DNA of 64,000 bases from JAUILA01 sp050289805 (lineage in GTDB: Bacteria; Bacteroidota; Bacteroidia; Cytophagales; Cyclobacteriaceae). The stretch is taken from positions 1-64,000 of the forward strand of contig JBNKGL010000005.1 in the NCBI GenBank assembly GCA_050289805.1, given 5' to 3'. Shown here in pieces: positions 43,662-50,071 of the stretch (within the stretch, counting starts at the first letter, position 1; the number at the start of each line of letters is the position of its first letter). The notes beneath the pieces were generated by a model. It did no database searches, was not told where the DNA came from, and saw nothing but the letters and a program-made list of their open reading frames with translations. The translations under genes and the position numbers were made by a program.

Positions 43662-44957
43662 ATGAAAAAATTTCTCTACCTCATCTTTTTAATTGCTTTT
43701 AGTTCGTCAGCAATAGCACAGAGTAAAAAAATGTACGAACAGGTGAGTGCCGCAGCCGAGCGTGTGGACCCCAAGGTAATTGAATGGCGACGGGATATTC
43801 ATCAGAATGCCGAGCTCTCCAACCGGGAATTCCGTACAGCTGAAAAAGTGGCTGATCACTTGCGGGCCCTTGGTATCGAGGTAGAGACAGGTGTCGCCCA
43901 TACAGGGGTGATCGGGATTTTGAAAGGGGGCAAGCCCGGACCAACAGTCGCTTTACGCGCCGATATGGATGGCTTGCCAGTCATTGAACGCGTGGATATT
44001 CCGTTCAAATCGGTACAAAAAAGTGAATATGAAGGACAGGAAGTAGGGGTGATGCATGCCTGCGGACATGATACCCATGTGGCCATATTAATGGGTGTAG
44101 CCGAAATACTTTCAGAAATGAAGAAGGACATACCCGGCACCGTAAAATTTATTTTTCAGCCTGCGGAAGAAGGAGCACCTGCAGGAGAGGAAGGCGGTGC
44201 CGAACTCATGGTGAAGGAAGGTGTGATGCAGGGGGTTAGTGCGGTGTTTGGTCTGCATATCAACTCACAGACCGAGGTTGGTAAAATAACGTATAAGCCT
44301 GGTGGAGCTATGGCCAGTTCTAACCGCTATGTCATTAAGGTAAAAGGTGAACAGGTCCACGGTGCATATCCCTGGGAAGGTACGGATCCCATCGTAACTG
44401 CCGCACAGATCATCAATGGGTTGCAGACAATTGTAAGCCGAAAAATGGAGTTGGTGAACGAAGCAGCGGTTGTCTCCGTCGGCAGTATACATGGTGGGGT
44501 ACGAAATAATATAATTCCCGAGGAGGTTGTCCTGGATGGAACGTTCAGGTCGCTTGACGAGGACATGCGTCTGATCATAGAAGAACAAATCAGGTTAAAA
44601 GCCACCAAGATCGCCGAAAGTATGGGCGCGACTGCGGAAGTAACGATATACCCCGGAAACCCTGTGACATACAATGATCCTGCATTAACCGCAGCGATGC
44701 TGCCTGCCCTGGAATGGGCAGCCGGAAAGGAAAATGTGGAACTAAGAAAGGCCGTTACCGGGGCGGAAGACTTTTCCCTGTTCGCAAAAGAAGCACCAGG
44801 ATTATATTTCTGGTTGGGAGGAATGCCCGAAGGCGTGGACGTTGAGGATGCTGCCCCGCACCATACTCCGGATTTCTATGTTGACGACAGCCGGCTGGAA
44901 GTAGGGGTGAAAGCGCTTTCCATGCTTGCGCTGAATTATCTCTACAGTGCAGATTAG
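43662..44957 (+). CDS. Exported M20 family metallopeptidase/amidohydrolase
   Basis: A 431-residue enzyme of the M20D group (hippurate hydrolase/IAA-amino acid hydrolase-like) with a signal peptide (1-19, SSSAIAQ). Metal and catalytic motifs: ALRADMDGLP, HACGHDTHVAI, FQPAEEGAPAGEE, and the C-terminal AVTGAEDFSLF with HHTPDFY. It removes an acyl group from an amino acid or peptide. The start at 43662 (MKKFLYLIF) is preferred because the signal peptide begins there. Convergent with the Nudix gene, one base apart. Confidence 0.88.
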   Translation: MKKFLYLIFLIAFSSSAIAQSKKMYEQVSAAAERVDPKVIEWRRDIHQNAELSNREFRTAEKVADHLRALGIEVETGVAHTGVIGILKGGKPGPTVALRADMDGLPVIERVDIPFKSVQKSEYEGQEVGVMHACGHDTHVAILMGVAEILSEMKKDIPGTVKFIFQPAEEGAPAGEEGGAELMVKEGVMQGVSAVFGLHINSQTEVGKITYKPGGAMASSNRYVIKVKGEQVHGAYPWEGTDPIVTAAQIINGLQTIVSRKMELVNEAAVVSVGSIHGGVRNNIIPEEVVLDGTFRSLDEDMRLIIEEQIRLKATKIAESMGATAEVTIYPGNPVTYNDPALTAAMLPALEWAAGKENVELRKAVTGAEDFSLFAKEAPGLYFWLGGMPEGVDVEDAAPHHTPDFYVDDSRLEVGVKALSMLALNYLYSAD

Positions 44958-44958
44958 A

Positions 44959-45708
44959 TTACCAGGTTTGGGTTAATCCTTCATTGAGTGCCTTTGTATA
45001 AGGAATCAGATCAAAGGCGTAAAGCTGGGGGGATTTATAAGCAACCCCGGTTCGGCGTTCATTCAACTTTTTAAGGATGCCGAACCTCAACATTTTACGC
45101 GAAAAATTCCTTCGGTCCAGGGTTTTGCCAAGTATTGCCTCATACAGTCGCTGTAACTCGGTCATTGTGAATTTCTTTGGCAGAAGATTCAGTCCGACCG
45201 GTTGATTGTTGAGTCCTGATCGCAGGAACACAAGTGCTTTTTCAATAATTTCCCTGTGATCCATGATCAGGCCCGGAAGTTCATCCACATTGAACCAGGC
45301 ACATTCTGAGGTGAACTCATCCGCAGAAATATCGGCGTCCTGATGCTTTACAAGTGCATAATAACCGGTTGTAAGAAACCTGTTATTCAGGAAATCAAAC
45401 ATCTCGTCGGAGAGGACATTATTTTTTTTCATTTCCATAAGGAAACTACTGCCATCTCTTTCTACTGAGCCAAAGAGATGGAATTGGGTAAGAAAAATGT
45501 CCTTCAGTTTTGTTCTTTCCAGCAAGACACGTTGAGCTGCTGTATCCACACTTTCATCCTGCTTTATAAATCCACCCGGGAGCGACCAATCATCCTGTCC
45601 CTTCATTTTAAGGAGCAGTATATTCAGGTTTTCATTGTCGAAACCGAATATTACACAGTCAACAGACAAGTTGGAAATGTACCCGAAATTTTCTAGACAG
45701 GACTTCAT
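44959..45708 (-). CDS. Nudix-domain transcriptional regulator (NrtR/AraR-like)
   Basis: A 249-residue protein with a Nudix domain (25-150) and a winged-helix C-terminus (about 165-245; LPKKFTMTELQRLYEAILGK). The Nudix box reads GGFIKQDES with following QRVLLERTKL; the usual catalytic REUXEE block is replaced by RVLLER, so hydrolysis is probably lost. This architecture matches Nudix-related regulators such as NrtR and the arabinose regulator AraR of Bacteroides. The effector is unknown. The start at 45708 (MKSCLENFGY) gives the normal N-terminus. A perfect -7 box lies 33 bases upstream. Confidence 0.82.
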   Translation of the reverse strand: MKSCLENFGYISNLSVDCVIFGFDNENLNILLLKMKGQDDWSLPGGFIKQDESVDTAAQRVLLERTKLKDIFLTQFHLFGSVERDGSSFLMEMKKNNVLSDEMFDFLNNRFLTTGYYALVKHQDADISADEFTSECAWFNVDELPGLIMDHREIIEKALVFLRSGLNNQPVGLNLLPKKFTMTELQRLYEAILGKTLDRRNFSRKMLRFGILKKLNERRTGVAYKSPQLYAFDLIPYTKALNEGLTQTW

Positions 45709-45740
45709 CAAATAAATATGGACACGGAATAGCAATATTC

Positions 45741-45748
45741 CAAAAATA
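45741..45748 (-). promoter_or_regulatory. -7 promoter box of the Nudix regulator gene
   Basis: TATTTTTG, read from 45748 to 45741 on the minus strand, matches TAnnTTTG. A TTTG (45766 to 45763) lies 14 bases upstream, shorter than the usual 19-21, so the -33 assignment is uncertain. Confidence 0.45.
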
Positions 45749-45788
45749 ATAATACATTGCGTCAAACCGACACAGAGTGTTAATTCTG

Positions 45789-45884
45789 TTGAGGTTCAAG
45801 TAAATCCAGCATATAATATTAGTATACCTTCAATTGTCGATTTACTTGCCGGCCATTAAGTTACATACTTGATGGCCGGTTTTA
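45789..45884 (+). ncRNA. Candidate short transcript with a terminal hairpin
   Basis: A 12-bp stem (CCGGCCAT plus TAAG, 45849-45860, pairing with 45868-45879) closes a 7-base loop and is followed by TTTT. No plus-strand gene ends here. Upstream, TTGAGG (45789-45794), a 17-base spacer and TATAAT (45812-45817) match a sigma-70-type promoter. Together they could make an RNA of about 60 bases. An AT-rich region yields TATAAT by chance, so confidence is low. Confidence 0.3.
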
Positions 45885-45900
45885 AGGCTCTTAACCAACA

Positions 45901-45932
45901 AAAAAAGGCAGTCCCGAGGGATTGCCTTTTTT
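45901..45932 (-). terminator. Terminator of trxA
   Basis: GGCAGTCC (45907-45914) pairs with GGATTGCC (45919-45926), one G-T pair, around a 4-base loop. A and T runs flank it on both sides. On the minus strand it starts about 20 bases after the trxA stop codon. Confidence 0.85.
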
Positions 45933-45950
45933 ATGAAACATTATTTTTAA

Positions 45951-46271
45951 TTATGCCAGTTGAGCATCCAGTTTTTGGGTAAGAACTCCTTTTGGAACCG
46001 CACCAATCTGTTTGTCAACGATCTCGCCATTTTTAAATACGAGAAGCGTCGGGATGCTGCGAATACCGAATTTTACGGATACGTTTGGATTTTCATCAAC
46101 GTTTACTTTTCCAATTACGGCTCTGCCATCATAGTCGTTCGCGAGCTCTTCCACAACCGGTCCGATCATTTTACATGGTCCGCACCATTCTGCCCAGAAG
46201 TCAACTAAAACAGGCTTGTCGCTGTTGATGATTTCTTCAAAATTGGCATCTGTTATTTCTAGAGGTTTCAT
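45951..46271 (-). CDS. trxA: Thioredoxin
   Basis: A 106-residue cytoplasmic thioredoxin. The redox pair Cys30/Cys33 is in WAEWCGPCKMIGP, with the buried Asp in VLVDFWA and the cis-Pro in IRSIPTLLVFKNGE. It reduces protein disulfides using electrons from thioredoxin reductase. Length is normal. It is monocistronic, with a perfect -7 box upstream and its own terminator. Confidence 0.97.
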   Translation of the reverse strand: MKPLEITDANFEEIINSDKPVLVDFWAEWCGPCKMIGPVVEELANDYDGRAVIGKVNVDENPNVSVKFGIRSIPTLLVFKNGEIVDKQIGAVPKGVLTQKLDAQLA

Positions 46272-46301
46272 TCTTTATAATTTTGTTACACACTGAGAAC
46301 G

Positions 46302-46309
46302 CAAATATA
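46302..46309 (-). promoter_or_regulatory. -7 promoter box of trxA
   Basis: TATATTTG, read from 46309 to 46302 on the minus strand, is a perfect TAnnTTTG box 30 bases before the trxA start codon. No convincing -33 TTTG is visible. Confidence 0.55.
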
Positions 46310-46381
46310 AAAACTTTTGGTTCCTGCCGGATGCATTACTCCCATAATTAATATTGATGGTCTCATAAGTGACAACTATGA

Positions 46382-47128
46382 CTAAAGAATTACCCCAAAA
46401 CTGAATGCATTGAGTGACGGTCCGCGATCTTCAGTAAAGAGTTCGTTGAGGTCATAATTGAAGAAGAAATCAACTTCCCTGAATCCCGCCTGAACGCGCA
46501 ATCCATAGCGCCAGTTTTCAAGGAAAAAATTATCATGGTCCTTATCCTTCGATTTACCATCGGATTTCACAACATATTTTGCCTTGCTGCCGATTCGATA
46601 GCCTCCATATGCACCGACACCGATTCTGAACCCGCCGGTATTGGGCCCGAATGAAAAATTATCATGACGCCAGTGTGAATGTCCGTGACGGTTTCCAAAC
46701 TGCAACATCGGTACTGCGCTGAAGCCAACATAAATGACTTCAAGCTTACTTTTCTTCGCACCTGTAATATCTTCACTGGTAAACAGTACCTGGTCATCAG
46801 TTTTGGTAAGACGAGCTGATGCATCCTGAAATTTAAATGTGTAAAAGCTCACATCCGGCCCCCATAATATGTGGAACTTTCCGCCGGTATGGGTATCGTT
46901 GATGGATTTTAACGCAATATACCAGGAGCCCCAGGGCTTTACTTCATATGCCGCTCCGCTCGGATTGCTACCGTCTTCAAGCCAGTTGTTTAAACCAAGG
47001 TCGATGTCGAAATGGTTGTGTGTCCCACCGCGATGTTTGTGTTCGTGCTGATAATCGTCCTGATCCTGCGCGAATACGACCTGACCTGAAAGCGCTACCA
47101 GGAGAATGATGTACAATGTAGTTTTCAT
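46382..47128 (-). CDS. Histidine-rich outer-membrane barrel-type protein
   Basis: A 248-residue exported protein with a signal peptide (1-20, VVFAQ). It is a tandem paralogue of the next gene upstream: shared segments are WGSWYIALKSIN, FRIGVGAYGGYRIGS, DHDNFFLENWRYGLRVQ and FFFNYDLNELF, and it ends in Phe-Gly-Val-Ile-Leu. Alternating hydrophobic residues and a C-terminal aromatic strand suggest an outer-membrane beta-barrel. Unlike the paralogue it has His clusters (QHEHKHRGGTHNHFD and NRHGHSHWRHDNF). Metal binding is a possible inference. Confidence 0.75.
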   Translation of the reverse strand: MKTTLYIILLVALSGQVVFAQDQDDYQHEHKHRGGTHNHFDIDLGLNNWLEDGSNPSGAAYEVKPWGSWYIALKSINDTHTGGKFHILWGPDVSFYTFKFQDASARLTKTDDQVLFTSEDITGAKKSKLEVIYVGFSAVPMLQFGNRHGHSHWRHDNFSFGPNTGGFRIGVGAYGGYRIGSKAKYVVKSDGKSKDKDHDNFFLENWRYGLRVQAGFREVDFFFNYDLNELFTEDRGPSLNAFSFGVIL

Positions 47129-47165
47129 AAAGTTGAGTTATTTGACGTTGTTATTGATTATTAAA

Positions 47166-48167
47166 TTAAAATATGATTCCAAAGCTGATTGCGTTGAGTT
47201 CAGGACCATTACCTTCCTGGAACAGATCATTCAGATCATAATTGAAGAATAAATCGGTGTCTCCGAACCCTAGTTGTACGCGCACCCCGTACCTGAAATT
47301 TTCAAGGTAAAAGCTGTCATGGTCCTTGCGTTTATTTGTTCCGTCAAGCTTGTACTTTACCTTGCTGTAACTTCCGATACGATATCCTGCATACGCGCCG
47401 ACACCCAATCGAAAGCCGGAAGTGGCGCCATGACCCCATACACGCCATCCGTCCCGGTATTTTTTATTGCCAAAATGAAAGACGGGTACGAGAGAAGCAT
47501 TGATATACGCTGCAGTGAGTTTACTTTTCTTGAAATTGGCATCAAGCATTTCCGGGTTTTCGATGAAATTCACGCCGTCATCCTCGCGGATTACATACAT
47601 GGCATCGTTTTGGAATTTAAAATTATACCAGTTCAGGTTGGCGCCGAACTGCAGCGAAACGCCGCGGGTGATAAATGTTTCATTCACTGACGCGAAGGAA
47701 ATATACCATGAACCCCAGGGGCGCACCGTGTAGGGCGCATTGGTTTCATCCGGGAAGCCGTCGGGGCCGAGGTAATTGTTGAACCCGAGATCAATATTGA
47801 AATAATTATGTATTCCCTTTGGTTTCTGATAACTGAATTCCGTATTGGTAACTTCAGGTACTTTCATTTCCGAAAGGGTATCAGCTTCTACAATAATCTG
47901 CTGCTCGGCATCGGGATCAAGACGCAGCTGAAGGTCATCAACAATTTTATTCAGATCATAAGTTTGGAGTTTTTCCAGGTCTTTTTTGTCCCGAATAATA
48001 AAAAGAATGCTGCTTTTTCCTACCTCTATCAATACCGTGTCGATTTTTACAGTATCTTTTTTTTCGATCTTCGGTTTGGCAGGGGGCACTGGTGACGACC
48101 CGGTCGTTTGTGCCTGAACGCCCGTGAACAGAGCGAACAAAAGTGTTGTAATGACTATGCTTTTCAT
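47166..48167 (-). CDS. Outer-membrane barrel-type protein, paralogue of downstream gene
   Basis: A 333-residue exported protein. The signal peptide (MKSIVITTLLFALFTGVQAQ) is followed by a 100-residue periplasmic extension rich in Asp, Glu and Lys (EKKDTVKIDTVLIEVGKSS, LRLDPDAEQQIIVEADTLSE) absent from the paralogue. The barrel part begins at GIHNYFNIDLGFNNYLGP and ends ELNAISFGIIF. The start is ATG at 48167, one base after the stop of the anti-sigma candidate; a longer frame to 48203 would overlap it. It is probably a target or partner of the sigma system. Confidence 0.78.
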   Translation of the reverse strand: MKSIVITTLLFALFTGVQAQTTGSSPVPPAKPKIEKKDTVKIDTVLIEVGKSSILFIIRDKKDLEKLQTYDLNKIVDDLQLRLDPDAEQQIIVEADTLSEMKVPEVTNTEFSYQKPKGIHNYFNIDLGFNNYLGPDGFPDETNAPYTVRPWGSWYISFASVNETFITRGVSLQFGANLNWYNFKFQNDAMYVIREDDGVNFIENPEMLDANFKKSKLTAAYINASLVPVFHFGNKKYRDGWRVWGHGATSGFRLGVGAYAGYRIGSYSKVKYKLDGTNKRKDHDSFYLENFRYGVRVQLGFGDTDLFFNYDLNDLFQEGNGPELNAISFGIIF

Positions 48168-48168
48168 G

Positions 48169-48927
48169 TTATTCCGTTTCATCTTTTTCTTTGCCAAATG
48201 CAAGTATGTTATTCTTTATTTCACGCAGCTCGCCAATCCCAGCTTCCGGCTCCTTCACCTTTCTCAATACATTCCAGAATTTCTTCAGCCCCTGGTCATC
48301 TGCATCGGGAAGGCTCTCAGTGGTAGTTTCAGCGGCGATCATTTTGGTTTCGGCGGAAGCGAATTCGTCTATATTGAAACTGATGGTCTGTCCCGAGAAT
48401 GTAGTTTCTTCAGGTTCTTCATCCATCGGTGTTTTTTCCGGTACCGTCTGTGCGATGAACGTTTCTGTTTCTACAGGATCCGGCTGTGATTCCGGTGCCT
48501 CACTTTCCATTCTTTGGGGTATGTGAGGTTTATTCGCCAGTAAAGGAGCAGTGTTACTTTCTTCCTGTTTCGTATTCTTCTGTTCCTTTACCTCAGGAAC
48601 TTCATCTGAAGCAGTATTATTTTGAGGTTCAACATAAGTCTTCTCTTCAACCATAGAAGAATCATTCTTCAAACCAGACGCTTCTGGAGGTGTTGTGCTG
48701 ATACTGTTTTCAGCGATCGTTGGTTCGACCGAACCCTGACCAATATACCAGATAACCGAACCTGCGGTCATCAATAACAGTATGGCAGCAGCTATACGGA
48801 AGAACAGAGCCCCCTTTCTTTTCTGTGGAAGAGCTTCACTTATCTGTTCCCATGCCTTCGGAGAAGGATCTTTTTTAATATCCTCCAGCTTGCTTCTGAA
48901 CAGTTTATCTAAATCCTGATCGCTCAT
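48169..48927 (-). CDS. Membrane anti-sigma factor candidate (second sigma pair)
   Basis: A 252-residue protein with one transmembrane helix at about 43-62 (FFRIAAAILLLMTAGSVIWY). The cytoplasmic N-terminus has DLDKLFRSKLEDIKKDPSPK and AWEQISEALPQ, a segment often found in Bacteroidota anti-sigma factors. The long periplasmic part is acidic and low in complexity (PVETETFIAQTVPEKTPMDE), ending in a Lys-rich tail. It follows the ECF sigma gene by 2 bases and precedes the barrel gene by one. The role is inferred. Confidence 0.72.
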   Translation of the reverse strand: MSDQDLDKLFRSKLEDIKKDPSPKAWEQISEALPQKRKGALFFRIAAAILLLMTAGSVIWYIGQGSVEPTIAENSISTTPPEASGLKNDSSMVEEKTYVEPQNNTASDEVPEVKEQKNTKQEESNTAPLLANKPHIPQRMESEAPESQPDPVETETFIAQTVPEKTPMDEEPEETTFSGQTISFNIDEFASAETKMIAAETTTESLPDADDQGLKKFWNVLRKVKEPEAGIGELREIKNNILAFGKEKDETE

Positions 48928-48929
48928 AA

Positions 48930-49499
48930 TTACTTTAATTTATTTCCCAGGAGCTCCTCACTCTTGAGCAGATGCCGCTGCAAAAGGGCGCGGGCCCGGC
49001 TCAATTGTGATTTACTCGTATTCTCACTAATATTGAATCGCTCGGCAATCTCCTTGTGGGAATAGCCTTCGATCGCGTAAAGGTTGAAAACCGTTCGGTA
49101 ACCTGTTGGCAGCTGGTCAATCAATGTGAGCAGGTCCTCAGCCTGCAGATGATCATCCAGGTTTGCATAATCCGGTTCCCTTTGGGCATATTCGATGTCA
49201 ACCTCCAGATACATGTTCTTATTTTTTCGGATGAAGGATAATGATTCATTTACCATGATCCTGCGGATCCAGCCTTCAAAACTTCCTTCAAATTTGAATT
49301 GTGCCAGATTCTTGAAAACCTTTATGAATCCTGTGATCATCACATCTTCGGCCTGATCATCGTCGTTTATGTAACGCCGACAAACACCCAGCATTTTGGG
49401 AGCATATTGATCATACAGCAGACGCTGCGATGCAGGGTCATTATCCCGGCATTTCATGATCAATTTTTCTTCTGAAGACTGGTAAATCTTTAGTTTCAT
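48930..49499 (-). CDS. ECF-type RNA polymerase sigma factor (second)
   Basis: A 189-residue sigma-70 family factor. Region 2 includes LLYDQYAPKMLGVCRRYINDD and QAEDVMITGFIKVFKNL; region 4 includes TVFNLYAIEGYSHKEIAERFNIS with helix-turn-helix SENTSKSQLSRARALL. It heads the sigma/anti-sigma/barrel/barrel operon. On the minus strand TTTG followed after 23 bases by TATATTGC is a plausible housekeeping-type promoter, so no ECF-type promoter is obvious here. Confidence 0.93.
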   Translation of the reverse strand: MKLKIYQSSEEKLIMKCRDNDPASQRLLYDQYAPKMLGVCRRYINDDDQAEDVMITGFIKVFKNLAQFKFEGSFEGWIRRIMVNESLSFIRKNKNMYLEVDIEYAQREPDYANLDDHLQAEDLLTLIDQLPTGYRTVFNLYAIEGYSHKEIAERFNISENTSKSQLSRARALLQRHLLKSEELLGNKLK

Positions 49500-49592
49500 A
49501 ATGGTGCTTCAGGGGGAAGATGCAATATAACATGCAGAGGTTGCACGTGCACCAAAAACTTTTTCAGGAACTTTTATTCACCTTACAGCCTA

Positions 49593-50036
49593 TTAATAAG
49601 CTGCCGTATAGTTAATGTCAATTCGGATATGAGTAGTATCCCGTTTCTCAATCTGAACAGGATTGAGCGTTCCGTTGGTGTCGAAGATACCGGCGAACAT
49701 GCCATTTTCTTCACGCGTGAGGATACTGTAGTTGCCTTCTTTCAAATGCACAGTGAACTTACCATCAGTGCCGGTTAATACGGTCGTAACCGGTGTTCCC
49801 GGTACCAATGTATACAATCCTTGTGAATTGGTCTCACATTCGCTCCGCAGCGTTGGGGGGTAAATGAGTACAACACGCTGAACCCCGTTTCCCGCATCAT
49901 GTTTTTTGTCTGGACCGGGCATCTGGTTGCCGGTGATCCATACAAGCTGACCCGAGAGGATTCCTTCATTTTTAGATTGAGGCGGATGACAGGATCCGAT
50001 AAAAAAAATCAGGGCTATGTAAATGAAGTATTTCAT
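49593..50036 (-). CDS. Small lipoprotein with carboxypeptidase-regulatory-like fold
   Basis: A 147-residue lipoprotein (signal LIFFIGSCHP, lipidated Cys16). The body reads GILSGQLVWITGNQMPGPD, then TGTDGKFTVHLKEGNYSI, a pattern like the CarboxypepD_reg or Cna-B Ig-like fold found in surface proteins. No catalytic residues. Its start codon and first codons lie inside a hairpin followed by eight T residues (50001-50042), which probably also ends the upstream PspC transcript. It could therefore be poorly expressed unless read through. Confidence 0.68.
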   Translation of the reverse strand: MKYFIYIALIFFIGSCHPPQSKNEGILSGQLVWITGNQMPGPDKKHDAGNGVQRVVLIYPPTLRSECETNSQGLYTLVPGTPVTTVLTGTDGKFTVHLKEGNYSILTREENGMFAGIFDTNGTLNPVQIEKRDTTHIRIDINYTAAY

Positions 50037-50042
50037 AGCCCT
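50001..50042 (-). terminator. Terminator-like hairpin of the PspC gene covering the next gene's start
   Basis: On the minus strand AGGGCTATG (50042 to 50034) pairs perfectly with CATAGCCCT (50019 to 50011); AAAT and ATTT extend the stem across a single bulge. GA and eight T residues (50008 to 50001) follow. It lies 30 bases after the PspC stop codon. The lipoprotein ATG (50036 to 50034) is within the stem, so its ribosome access is probably limited. Confidence 0.7.
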
Positions 50043-50071
50043 AATTTAAAGTATTTCAGGTGTTTGCCGCT

